Positions 25,369 to 34,117 of a stretch of 39,207 nucleotides of DNA are shown piece after piece; position 1 is the stretch's first letter, and each line of letters begins with the position of its first letter. This DNA comes from an uncultured Pseudomonadota bacterium (lineage in GTDB: Bacteria > Pseudomonadota > Gammaproteobacteria > Burkholderiales > CAIKXV01), in NCBI GenBank assembly GCA_903831455.1, contig CAIKXV010000027.1:1-39207 (forward strand). Direction: 5' to 3'. The translations under genes were made by a program, and so were the position numbers. The notes under the pieces are model-generated. The model had not been told where the DNA came from. It ran no database searches and saw only the letters and a list, made by a program, of their open reading frames with translations.

Positions 25369-26794
25369 CGTCCCCCCCTGCGCGCCCCCCGCGCCCGGAT
25401 CGACGGCGCCGACGCCGCGGCCGACCTGCGGCGGGGGAGTCGGCCACCAGCATCTGTTCGCGCTCGGACTCCGCCGCGTGCTGGAACCGTGTCCACCACT
25501 GCCCGAGTTCCGCGTCGATCTCGCCGCTCTCGCATCGCAGCAGCAGGAAATCGTAGGCGGCCCGAAAGCGTTCCTGCTCGAGCAGCCGGAACGGACGTCG
25601 ACCGGAACGGTGCTCGAAGCGAGGCTGCAGCATCCAGATCTCGCGCATCTGCGCGGTGAACCGGCGCGGGATCGCCAGACGCTCGACCTGGCGCGCGATC
25701 ACCCCGTCCATCGCATCGGACATCGCGACCATCGGCGGCTTGCCACCGCCCTCGCCACGCTCCCGCTCCCACTGCGCAAGCAGCTCGTGCCAGAGCAGCG
25801 TGGCGAACAGGAAGCCCGGCGAGATGCTGCGGCCGGCGTTGACCCTGGCGTCGGTGTTCTCCAGCGCCTTCATCACAAAACGCTCGCCCAGGGGCTGCTC
25901 GAGGATCACGTCGAGCATCGGCAACAGGCCGTGGTGCAGGCCTTCGCTGCGCAGCCGTCCGACGGCGCTCACCGCGCCACCGCCCAGCAGCAGCTTGAGC
26001 GTCTCGTCGAACAGGCGGGCCGGCGGTACGTGGGTGAGCAGCGGCGCGAACTCGGCGATGGGCTCGCGGGTCCCGCGCTCGATCTCGAAGCCCAGCGAGG
26101 CGGCGAAGCGCACGGCCCGCAGCATGCGCACCGGGTCTTCGCGGTAGCGCCGAGCCGGATCGCCGATCATCCGCAGCGACCGACGGCGCACGTCCGCCAC
26201 CCCGCCGTGGAAATCGATGATCGTCTCGTTGCTCGGGTCGTAGAACAGCGCGTTGACGGTGAAGTCGCGGCGCGCGGCATCCTGCTCGCGATTCCCGTAC
26301 ACGTTGTCGCGGATCAGCCGGCCATGCTCGTCGGTCTGCCGCACTCCCGCCACCGGCAGGGCGCGGCGACCGGCCGGTCGGGGACCGTCCACGGCATCGA
26401 CGGCCTCCTCGGCCTCCTCGGGGTCGGGCGGGGCACCGTCACCGCGGAAGGTGGCCGTTTCGATCACCTCCGGCCCGGCGAGCACGTGGACCAGCCGGAA
26501 GCGGCGCCCGATGATGCGCGAGCGGCGGAACAGCGCGTGCACCTGCTCGGGGGTGGCGTTGGTCGCCACGTCGAAATCCTTCGGCGTGCGGCCGACGAGA
26601 AGATCGCGTACGGCCCCCCCGACGACATAGGCTTCGTAGCCGTGCTGTTGCAGCGTGCTGGCCACGCGCAGCGCACCCGGGCTGATCCTGTCGCGGCCGA
26701 TGCCGTGCGCCTCGCGGGCGATCACGGCGGGTGCTCCGCGGCGCGTCGTGCGGGCCGGCCCCGAGAAGATGCGGCGCAGCAGGGATCGGATCAT
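25355..26794 (-). CDS. pcnB: Poly(A) polymerase I
   Basis: A 479-residue nucleotidyltransferase that adds poly(A) tails to RNA and so promotes decay. The catalytic head is YVVGGAVRDLLVGRTPKDFDVATNATP, with Gly59-Gly60 and Asp73/Asp75. RRDFTVNALFYD and the RYREDPVRMLRAVRFAASLGFEIE block follow, as in the class II poly(A) polymerase/CCA enzymes. The basic N terminus (MIRSLLRRIFSG) and Arg-rich tail (PRRRRRRSGRGGR) fit PcnB rather than a CCA-adding enzyme. The ATG at 26792-26794 is preferred to a longer open frame. It overlaps folK by 14 bases. A -10-like TATAGT lies upstream. Confidence 0.94.
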   Translation of the reverse strand: MIRSLLRRIFSGPARTTRRGAPAVIAREAHGIGRDRISPGALRVASTLQQHGYEAYVVGGAVRDLLVGRTPKDFDVATNATPEQVHALFRRSRIIGRRFRLVHVLAGPEVIETATFRGDGAPPDPEEAEEAVDAVDGPRPAGRRALPVAGVRQTDEHGRLIRDNVYGNREQDAARRDFTVNALFYDPSNETIIDFHGGVADVRRRSLRMIGDPARRYREDPVRMLRAVRFAASLGFEIERGTREPIAEFAPLLTHVPPARLFDETLKLLLGGGAVSAVGRLRSEGLHHGLLPMLDVILEQPLGERFVMKALENTDARVNAGRSISPGFLFATLLWHELLAQWERERGEGGGKPPMVAMSDAMDGVIARQVERLAIPRRFTAQMREIWMLQPRFEHRSGRRPFRLLEQERFRAAYDFLLLRCESGEIDAELGQWWTRFQHAAESEREQMLVADSPAAGRPRRRRRRSGRGGRAGGDGDPA

Positions 26795-26860
26795 GGGTCG
26801 GGACGGGTCTCGCTCGCGCGGGGCGGCGACCGCGTCGACCCCACCCGGCGAAAAGCGCCG

Positions 26861-26866
26861 ACTATA
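26861..26866 (-). promoter_or_regulatory. Possible -10 box for the pcnB unit
   Basis: On the minus strand TATAGT (5 of 6 to TATAAT) lies 66 bases before the pcnB ATG. It sits in the 111-base gap that separates the ABC ATPase gene from pcnB. No matching -35 box is seen. A start here would let pcnB, folK and the following genes be expressed apart from the importer genes. Confidence 0.4.
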
Positions 26867-26905
26867 CCACCCGGGTCCGGCCACCCCGGCGCCGAGCCGG
26901 CTGGC

Positions 26906-27700
26906 TCAGGCCGGCAGCCACACCTCGCGCCCTTCGTGACGGAAGCGGCCCAGCCTGCAACCGAGCGCCCGCTCGACCTGCCCCGACTCCACCAGGGCCT
27001 TCGCCTGCCCGGTCGCGAGGCCGCCCTCCGGCATCATCAGTGCAAGCCGCTGGTCGGGCGCCATCGGCCAGCCCGAGGGATGGACCACCACCAGCGCCGT
27101 GCCGGCCCGCCCCTCGCACCAGGCCTGCAGCCGGCGCGCGAGCAAGGCCTGGCTCGAGAGGTCAAGATACGTCCCGGGCTCGTCGAGCAGCAGCACGCCC
27201 GCCCGCTGCGCAAACAGCTGGGCCAGCCGGGCACGCTGGCGCAGTCCGCCCGACAGTTCGCCCAGCCGGGCGTCGGCCATCGGCTCGAGTCCGAATGCAG
27301 CCAGTTCCTGCTCGACCACGGCGTCCGGCGGATCGTGCCACGGGGCACCGGGCCAGCCGCCCGGGCTCCATGGCAGGCGTCCCAGCGCCACGAATTCGCG
27401 AACCCTTCCCTCGTAGCCGGGGGCCTCGTCCTGCGGCAGCAGGGCGAGGCGCCGCGCGCGCTGCACCCGCGGCCACTCACCGATCGGCCGCCCCGCGAGC
27501 AGCCGCTCGCCCGCCGTCGGCGCACGGTGCCCGGCCAGCACCTCGAGCAGGGTCGACTTCCCCGCACCGTTCGGGCCGCACAGCAGCCAGAGCTGTCCGG
27601 GCTGCAGGTGGAGGTTGGCCTGCCGCAGCAACGCGCGCCCGCCGCGACCGATCGCCAGATCGACCGCGCGCAGGTCCGATGCGATCGGCTGCGCCGTCAT
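26906..27700 (-). CDS. ABC transporter ATPase of the FecE/BtuD type
   Basis: A 264-residue nucleotide-binding subunit. Walker A is GPNGAGKST at 42-50, the Q loop is Gln90 (LLPQDEAPGYEG), the signature is LSGGLRQR at 149-156, Walker B is LLLDEP at 170-175 and the switch His is His207. The layout matches ATPases of cobalamin, ferric-siderophore or haem importers. Its ATG overlaps the permease stop by four bases (27697-27700), so it is translated with the permease. The substrate is not shown: there is no periplasmic binding protein, TonB receptor or cobalamin gene in the window, and I see no B12-box-like leader. Confidence 0.92.
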   Translation of the reverse strand: MTAQPIASDLRAVDLAIGRGGRALLRQANLHLQPGQLWLLCGPNGAGKSTLLEVLAGHRAPTAGERLLAGRPIGEWPRVQRARRLALLPQDEAPGYEGRVREFVALGRLPWSPGGWPGAPWHDPPDAVVEQELAAFGLEPMADARLGELSGGLRQRARLAQLFAQRAGVLLLDEPGTYLDLSSQALLARRLQAWCEGRAGTALVVVHPSGWPMAPDQRLALMMPEGGLATGQAKALVESGQVERALGCRLGRFRHEGREVWLPA

Positions 27701-28656
27701 CGCTTCGCGAGCAGCCAGAGGGTGAAGGGCACGCCGATCAGGGCGGTCACCACGCCCGCAGGCAAGGCCTGCGGGGCCAGGACGCTGCGCGCGGCGGCGT
27801 CGGCCAGCACGACCAGCGCGCCTCCGGCCAGCGCCGCGCAAGGCAGCAGAACGGCGTGCCGCGTGGCGCCGATGCGTCGAACCAGATGCGGCACCACCAG
27901 CCCGACGAAACCGATCGCGCCACCGAGCAGCACCGCACCGACGGTGGCCGTCGCGGAAAGGGCGACCACCGCGACCTGCATCGGGATCACGCCCACGCCC
28001 AGCGAAGCCGCCTTCGACGGGCCCAGTGCCAGCGCGTCGAGCGAGCGCGCGAGCGCGATGCACGCGGCCAGCAGCCCGAACGCGCCGACGAGCGCGACGC
28101 CGCCTGCCCGCGCGTGCTCGAGATCGCCGAGCAGCCAGTGCACCATCCCGCGCAACGCAGGCTCGGGGGCGAGTGCCAGCAGAAGGCTCGACAGCGCACC
28201 GCACCCGGTCGCGATCACCACACCGGCGAGCAGCACCCGCGACAGCCCGCCACCGCCCGCCACGCTGACGACCGCGAGCAGGGTGAGCGCGGCGACGGCG
28301 CCGCTCAGGGCCGCCGGCGCCGCCCACGCGGCGGCCCCGGACGACAGGGCAGCCAGCGCACCGACGCCGGCGCCGCCGGACACGCCGAGCACGTAGGGGT
28401 CGGCCAGCGGATTGCGCAGCAGCGCCTGCAGCAGCGTGCCGGCCAGCGCGAGCAGCGCACCGCAGCAGAAGCCACCCAGCACGCGCGGCAGGCGCAGCTC
28501 GCGCACGATCTCGCGCTCGAGCGCTCCGCCCCCGCCGAAGAGGCTGGCCACCACGTCCACCGGCGCGATGGATACGCTGCCCAGCAGCAGCGCCGCGACC
28601 ACGCACAGCAGTGCGCCGAGCGCGAATACGGCCGTGGTCGCTGCCTCGCCGCGCAC
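27697..28656 (-). CDS. FecCD-family ABC permease (BtuC-like)
   Basis: A 319-residue very hydrophobic inner-membrane permease with about ten helices. Family marks are RELRLPRVLGGFCCGALLALAGTLLQALLRNPLADPYVLGVSGGAGVGA near the N terminus and GGAIGFVGLVVPHLVRRIGATRH in the coupling region that touches the ATPase. BtuC and ferrichelate permeases share this pattern, so the substrate is either B12 or an iron chelate. The start is GTG at 28654-28656, 11 bases after the HAD phosphatase stop. The pair sits between the HAD gene and pcnB. Confidence 0.92.
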   Translation of the reverse strand: MRGEAATTAVFALGALLCVVAALLLGSVSIAPVDVVASLFGGGGALEREIVRELRLPRVLGGFCCGALLALAGTLLQALLRNPLADPYVLGVSGGAGVGALAALSSGAAAWAAPAALSGAVAALTLLAVVSVAGGGGLSRVLLAGVVIATGCGALSSLLLALAPEPALRGMVHWLLGDLEHARAGGVALVGAFGLLAACIALARSLDALALGPSKAASLGVGVIPMQVAVVALSATATVGAVLLGGAIGFVGLVVPHLVRRIGATRHAVLLPCAALAGGALVVLADAAARSVLAPQALPAGVVTALIGVPFTLWLLAKR

Positions 28657-28667
28657 CGTCGAGCGGC

Positions 28668-29339
28668 TCAGCGCGCCGCGTCGCCGCGGAGACTGATCAC
28701 CGGCCAGCCTCGCTCGCGCGCGGTCTCGAGCAGGCGCTCGTCGGGGTCGACGACCACCGGATGGGTCACCTGCTCGAGCAGGGGCAGGTCATTGGCCGAG
28801 TCGCTGTAGAAGACGGAGGACTCGAAATCCTCCAGTCGCTGGCCGCGAGCCGCCAGCCACTGTTCCAGCCGCTGTACCTTGCCCTCGCGGAAGCACGGCG
28901 TGCCGGCCACGCGGCCGGTGTAGCGTCCCCCGGCCCGCTCGGGTTCGGTCGCCAGAAGGTGCTCGATGCCGAAGGCGCGCGCGATCGGCGCCGTCACGAA
29001 TGAATTGGTCGCCGTCACCACCGCGCGCAGGTCGCCACGGTGTCGGGCGACGAGGTCGCGCGCCGGCTCGCCGATCATGGGCATGATCCGCTCGGCCATG
29101 AACCGCTCGTGCCAGCGGGCGAGTTCGTCCGCGCTGTGGCGGGCCAGCGGCGCGAGCGCGAACGCGAGGAAGGCGTGGATGTCGAGCGTCCCGGCCTTGT
29201 ACTGCTCGTAGAACTCGCGATTGCGCGCCTCGTAGTCCTCCCGGTCGAGGACCCCCGCGTCGATGAGGAACTGGCCCCACTCGTAGTCGCTGTCTCCGGC
29301 GAGCAGGGTATTGTCGAGGTCGAACAGCGCGAGCTTCAT
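28668..29339 (-). CDS. HAD superfamily phosphatase, subfamily IB (SerB-like)
   Basis: A 223-residue cytoplasmic hydrolase. Motif I is FDLDNTL (Asp7 and Asp9), motif II is the Thr in VVTATNSF, the motif III Lys is in REGKVQRLEQ, and motif IV is YSDSANDLPLL. A helical cap lies between motifs I and II (about 15-90). The subfamily includes phosphoserine phosphatases and histidinol-phosphate phosphatases; specificity cannot be told. The ATG at 29337-29339 overlaps the hda stop by four bases, so it is translated with hda. This hda/HAD pairing is common in Betaproteobacteria. Confidence 0.93.
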   Translation of the reverse strand: MKLALFDLDNTLLAGDSDYEWGQFLIDAGVLDREDYEARNREFYEQYKAGTLDIHAFLAFALAPLARHSADELARWHERFMAERIMPMIGEPARDLVARHRGDLRAVVTATNSFVTAPIARAFGIEHLLATEPERAGGRYTGRVAGTPCFREGKVQRLEQWLAARGQRLEDFESSVFYSDSANDLPLLEQVTHPVVVDPDERLLETARERGWPVISLRGDAAR

Positions 29340-30115
29340 CGGTCGGACTCCGGAGTGTCGGGGCTGCTCGCCGCGCGCAGCCACTCGCGGGCGAGGGCGA
29401 CCGTGGGCGCCCGCTTGGCCGCAAGGGACCATCGGTCCAGCGCATCGAGCATGGCCAGCAGGGTCGGGAGGTCGCGCGGCACGTTGACCAGCAGCCAGTC
29501 GAGCAGGTCCTCGCCGGCCACCATGCCCCGGGCTGCCGCATGCCGGGCCATCGCCGCGCGGCGGGCCGACTCCGACAGCGGCCGCACCTCGTAGACCAGC
29601 CCCCACGACAGGCGGGTGATCAGGTCGGCGCGCAGCGCGAGGCGGGCCGGGGGATGATCGCCTGCGACCAGGAGCTCGCCGGCGCGAGCCTCCATGCGAA
29701 CGACGTTGTAGAGATTGAACAGCGGCTGCTGGCCCGCGTCGGCCATCCTGTGCACGTGGTCGAGCGCGACACGAACCGGCCGCCCGCTGCCCTCGGCGAC
29801 CAGCCGCTCCAGCGCGGCCGGCGCGGAGTCGGCCGCAAGGTCGACGTACAGCCCGCCGGGCTGAGCGGACCACGCACGAAGCAGGTGGGTACACCCGCAC
29901 CCCGTCCCCCCCCAGATGTAGAGGGTCCGGGACTCCCCGCCCGCCGCCGCCGGGGCGCGCAGGCGCGCGATCAGCTCCTCGTTGTCGCCGACCACGAAGG
30001 CCGGAAAGTCCTGTGGCCGGGGCACCTCGAGGTCGAGCAGCCCCTGCGGATGGGCCGGGGATTCGACTGGGGACCGACCGGGGGTTCGACCCGCGACCTG
30101 CGTGTCCTGCTCCAT
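29336..30115 (-). CDS. hda: Hda-type DnaA regulatory inactivator, with Cys in place of the P-loop Lys
   Basis: A 259-residue DnaA-like AAA+ protein. With the sliding clamp it triggers ATP hydrolysis on DnaA and prevents re-initiation. A likely clamp-binding motif is QGLLDL at 24-29. The P loop is G69-G-T-G-C-G-C75-T-H, where the usual Lys is Cys75; E. coli Hda has Arg there, so this family tolerates the change. Walker B (VALDHVHRM), a block like ITRLSWGLVYEV and a C-terminal lid follow. ATG 30113-30115 is preferred; GTG 30146-30148 would overlap the transporter gene by 20 bases. It lies 13 bases after that gene. Confidence 0.9.
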   Translation of the reverse strand: MEQDTQVAGRTPGRSPVESPAHPQGLLDLEVPRPQDFPAFVVGDNEELIARLRAPAAAGGESRTLYIWGGTGCGCTHLLRAWSAQPGGLYVDLAADSAPAALERLVAEGSGRPVRVALDHVHRMADAGQQPLFNLYNVVRMEARAGELLVAGDHPPARLALRADLITRLSWGLVYEVRPLSESARRAAMARHAAARGMVAGEDLLDWLLVNVPRDLPTLLAMLDALDRWSLAAKRAPTVALAREWLRAASSPDTPESDR

Positions 30116-30128
30116 CAGGCTCACCGTC

Positions 30129-31193
30129 TCAGTCCCGGTAGGCAGCACTCGAGAGATAGTGGGCGCGCAGATGGCGCAGCCATACGAGCAGGGCAGCGCT
30201 TGCGGGCAGCGCGAGCAGCACGCCGAGGAAACCGAACAGCTGGCCGAAGGCCAGCAGCGCGAAGATCACGACCACCGGATGCAGTCCGATGCGATCGCCG
30301 ACCAGGCGCGGCACCACCACGTAGCCCTCGAGGAACTGTCCGACTCCGAACACGGCCCACACCCAGAGCAGCGGGCCCAGCGCCTCGAACTGCATCAGCG
30401 CCACGACGCTCCCCAGCACGATCCCGAACAGGGCGCCCACGTAGGGGATGAACACGGTGAGTCCCGTGAGCAGCCCGATGGCGACCGCGTAGTCGATGCC
30501 CACCAGCCACAGTGCGACGGCATAGAAGAGCGCCATCACCACCATCACCGACACCTGGCCGCGCAGGAACTCGTCGAGCACCGCGTCGATCTCGCGGGCG
30601 ATGCCGGCGACCTTCGCATGCAGGTGGCGGGGCACCAGTTCGTCGATCGAGGCGACGATCTCGTCCCAGTCGCGCATGAAATAGAACAGCACCAGCGGCA
30701 CGAGCATCAGGTTCACGAAGAACCCGACGACGGCCAGCCCGCCGCTCGCGAGGGAGGGCAACACCCAGGCGGCGATCCGTTGCGGCGAGGGCATCTGCTC
30801 GATGGCCAGCGCGCGCAGGTGGTCGAAGTCGAGGTCGAGATCGAGATGGTCGCGGGCGAGGGGCTCGAGCCGGACGCGCGCGTACTCGAAGAAGCGCGGC
30901 AGCCCCTCGGAGAGCCGGGCGAGCTGTTCCTGGATCAGTGGCACCACCACCAGCAGCAGCGCGACTCCGCCGACCAGCAGCAGCACCATCACGACCGAGG
31001 CGGCCAGTCCCCTCGACATCCCGCGCCGGGACAACCACGCCACCTGCTTCTGGAAGATGTAGGCGAGGATCAGCGCGAACAGGAACGGCGTGAGCACCGG
31101 GCCCAGCAGGTAGAGCAGCCAGGCGATGCCTGCACCCAGCGCGAGCCAGAAAAGACCGATCGCCGCGCGTGAACGAGGATCGGGCGCGCTCAT
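30129..31193 (-). CDS. AI-2E family (PerM-like) membrane protein
   Basis: A 354-residue inner-membrane protein of the AI-2E/PerM family, whose members are proposed transporters with varied or unknown substrates. About eight helices can be seen: two near the N terminus (12-45), one at 63-85, and a group from about 148 to 345. The conserved region GLLTGLTVFIPYVGALFGIVLGSVVALMQF and EGYVVVPRLVGDRIGLHPVVVIFALLAFGQLFGFLGVLLALP is typical. A GAGG stretch precedes the ATG at 31191-31193. It is divergent from purM and upstream of hda, a conserved order in this class. Confidence 0.92.
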   Translation of the reverse strand: MSAPDPRSRAAIGLFWLALGAGIAWLLYLLGPVLTPFLFALILAYIFQKQVAWLSRRGMSRGLAASVVMVLLLVGGVALLLVVVPLIQEQLARLSEGLPRFFEYARVRLEPLARDHLDLDLDFDHLRALAIEQMPSPQRIAAWVLPSLASGGLAVVGFFVNLMLVPLVLFYFMRDWDEIVASIDELVPRHLHAKVAGIAREIDAVLDEFLRGQVSVMVVMALFYAVALWLVGIDYAVAIGLLTGLTVFIPYVGALFGIVLGSVVALMQFEALGPLLWVWAVFGVGQFLEGYVVVPRLVGDRIGLHPVVVIFALLAFGQLFGFLGVLLALPASAALLVWLRHLRAHYLSSAAYRD

Positions 31194-31267
31194 CGGGGTC
31201 GCCTCGGGGGCGCGTCGCTCCCGGCCCGGCCGAAGCCGGCCGCGCGCAGGGAAGGGAACCGCTTTGG

Positions 31268-31273
31268 TAGAAT
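31268..31273 (+). promoter_or_regulatory. Possible -10 box for purM
   Basis: TAGAAT, in the context TTTGGTAGAATC, lies in the 178-base divergent spacer between the AI-2E transporter gene and purM, 98 bases before the preferred purM start. It is one of few AT-rich patches there. No clear -35 box is seen. Confidence 0.4.
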
Positions 31274-31371
31274 CATCGGCGGAATGTAGCGGCGGTGACC
31301 GGATAACTCAATGACGGGCCGTCCTGCCGGGCTGGTGCATGCGGCCCGGCCCCACGCAGACGAGGCAGCCC

Positions 31372-32423
<1,052 letters not shown>

Positions 32424-32427
<4 letters not shown>

Positions 32428-33128
32428 CCGGCCCGGGCACCTCCGCGCCACCGCCGCGCCCCACCGGCGAACCACCGCGGGTCGTGGTCCTCGTGTCCGG
32501 ACGCGGCAGCAACCTGAGGTCGATCGTCGCGGATCGCCCCCCCTGCGAGTTCGCTGCGGTGATCAGCAACCGGCCGGACGCCGGCGCACTGCAGTTCGCG
32601 CATGAATCCGGCATCCCGACCCGTGTGGTCGATCATCGTGCCTTCCCCGATCGCCCCACGTTCGAGGCCGCGCTGGCCGATGCGATCGACGGCTGCCGCC
32701 CCGCGCTGGTGGTGCTGGCCGGCTTCATGCGCATCCTGGGCGCCGATTTCGTGGAGCGCTACCAGGGCCGGATGATCAACATCCACCCCTCGCTGCTGCC
32801 GGCCTATACCGGGCTGCACACGCACCGACGGGCACTGGCCGACGGGGTGCGAGTGCATGGCTGCACCGTGCACTTCGTCACCCCGACGCTCGACTGCGGG
32901 CCGATCATCGCGCAGGCGGCCGTGCCCGTGCTGCCCGGCGACGACGAGGACACGCTCGCCGCCCGCGTGCTCGCCCAGGAGCACCGCCTCTATCCCCAGG
33001 TCGTGCGCGCATTCGTCGAAGGGCGTCTGGTCATCGAAGGCGGGTGCGTGCGCGTTGATGGAGTCACGCAGCCCGATCGGGAGACCCTGCCGGCGCTGCG
33101 CTGGCCCCCGCTGGGCGACCCGCGCTGA
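32424..33128 (+). CDS. purN: Phosphoribosylglycinamide formyltransferase
   Basis: A 234-residue GART enzyme that formylates GAR with 10-formyltetrahydrofolate in purine synthesis. The GAR-binding loop is [13 protein letters not shown] near residue 25. Catalytic residues are in [12 protein letters not shown] (Asn and His) and [12 protein letters not shown] (Asp). It has about 18 extra Pro-rich residues before the core and a short tail. The ATG overlaps the purM stop, so the two are coupled. The DUF3108 genes follow after 206 bases. Confidence 0.95.
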
Positions 33129-33334
33129 CCCTCGTTGCACCCACCGACCTCGCGGCTGCAATCCGTTCGTCCCCATCGCCGGACCCGGCAAGGCTCGCCG
33201 GACCGGGCACCACCCCACCCCACCCGACCCGGTCCTCGGCCTCCGCCGCCCGGAGCGGGCCGCCAGGACGCGATCGCGCCCCTGCGCCCCCCATCACCCC
33301 CTCCCGCCCCGGTCCGACATCGCCAGCCCGCCCC
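33129..33334. other. C-rich spacer between purN and the DUF3108 genes
   Basis: These 206 bases are unusually rich in runs of C with repeated CCACCCCACC-like patches. The only open frames across it are read-through shadows of neighbouring genes. I see no promoter box of quality, tRNA or hairpin that stands out. The start of the first DUF3108 gene has no strong Shine-Dalgarno sequence. Confidence 0.4.
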
Positions 33335-34117
33335 ATGCCCGACCAGCCCTCGCCGCATCCGTCCGGTTCTCTCCGCTGCGCTGGCAGGGGTTGCTCGCGG
33401 CGCGCGTGGCTGGGCGCGGCCATCGCGCTGGCTGCCGTGCCCGCGCGCCCGACGCTCGCACTCAACTCGCTCGAACCGCGCCTGTCGCTTGCCTATTCGC
33501 TCGCACGGTCCGGGCTGGAGATCGCGCGCATCGAGGAGCAGTTCGAACGCAGCGGTTACGCCTATCGCCTGACGAGCGAGGCGCGCGCGGTCGGACTGGC
33601 GGCAGTGCTCGCGCGTGGCCAGTCCTGGCGGCGCGAGAGCAGCGGACTGGTACACGGGGCCACCCTTCGCCCGGAACTGTTCGTCGACCAGCGCGGCACC
33701 CAACCTCCGCAGCGCGCACGCTTCGACTGGACGGCGGGCCGGGTGGTGTTCGACCGCCTCGCCCCCGCCGGCGAGGAAGCGGCGGGCGAGGCCCCCCTGC
33801 CCGACGGCGCGCTCGATCGCCTCAGTTTTCCCTACGCGCTCGCGCGGCTCCCGCTGCCGGAGTCCGAATGGGACATCGCGATCACCGATGGACGTCGCCT
33901 CACGACCTACCGATACCGCGTCGTGGCACGCGAGACCCTCCAGGTGCCGGGCGGCACCTTCGATACCGTCCACGTCGCCCGCGTGTCGGGCCGTGACGAG
34001 CCCGGCGCCGACATCTGGGTCAGTCGGTCCCCCTCGCCCGTGCCCGTGCGCATCCGGGTCCGCGAGACCGATGGCGCGCTCTTCGAGCAGACCCTGCTCG
34101 GCCTGAACCGCGCGTGA
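33335..34117 (+). CDS. DUF3108-family envelope protein with Tat-like signal
   Basis: A 260-residue protein of the DUF3108 family, which has no settled function. The N terminus has a twin-Arg motif, S21-R-R-A-W-L, before a hydrophobic stretch (GAAIALAAVP) and ALA, so Tat export is plausible. The mature part is predicted mostly beta, with the family blocks LAYSLARSGLEIARIEEQFERSGYAYRL, HGATLRPELFVDQRG and QVPGGTFDTVHVAR...GADIWVSRSPSPVPVRIRV. The stop overlaps the next gene by four bases (GTGA at 34114-34117). The two proteins are paralogues and may act together in the periplasm. Confidence 0.82.
   Translation: MPDQPSPHPSGSLRCAGRGCSRRAWLGAAIALAAVPARPTLALNSLEPRLSLAYSLARSGLEIARIEEQFERSGYAYRLTSEARAVGLAAVLARGQSWRRESSGLVHGATLRPELFVDQRGTQPPQRARFDWTAGRVVFDRLAPAGEEAAGEAPLPDGALDRLSFPYALARLPLPESEWDIAITDGRRLTTYRYRVVARETLQVPGGTFDTVHVARVSGRDEPGADIWVSRSPSPVPVRIRVRETDGALFEQTLLGLNRA

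Noticed and set aside
25478-28809. Long plus-strand open frames opposite pcnB and the FecCD/ABC genes
   Set aside because: They run antisense to genes with clear catalytic motifs and show only His/Arg/Ala/Gln-rich low-complexity translation.
28657-31193. Cobalamin riboswitch upstream of the BtuC-like permease
   Set aside because: Only 11 bases separate the HAD gene from the permease, and I saw no B12-box-like sequence in the leader regions upstream.
33129-33334. Possible small gene in the C-rich spacer after purN
   Set aside because: The open frames there are read-through shadows with Pro/Arg-rich translation, no ribosome binding site and no conserved pattern.
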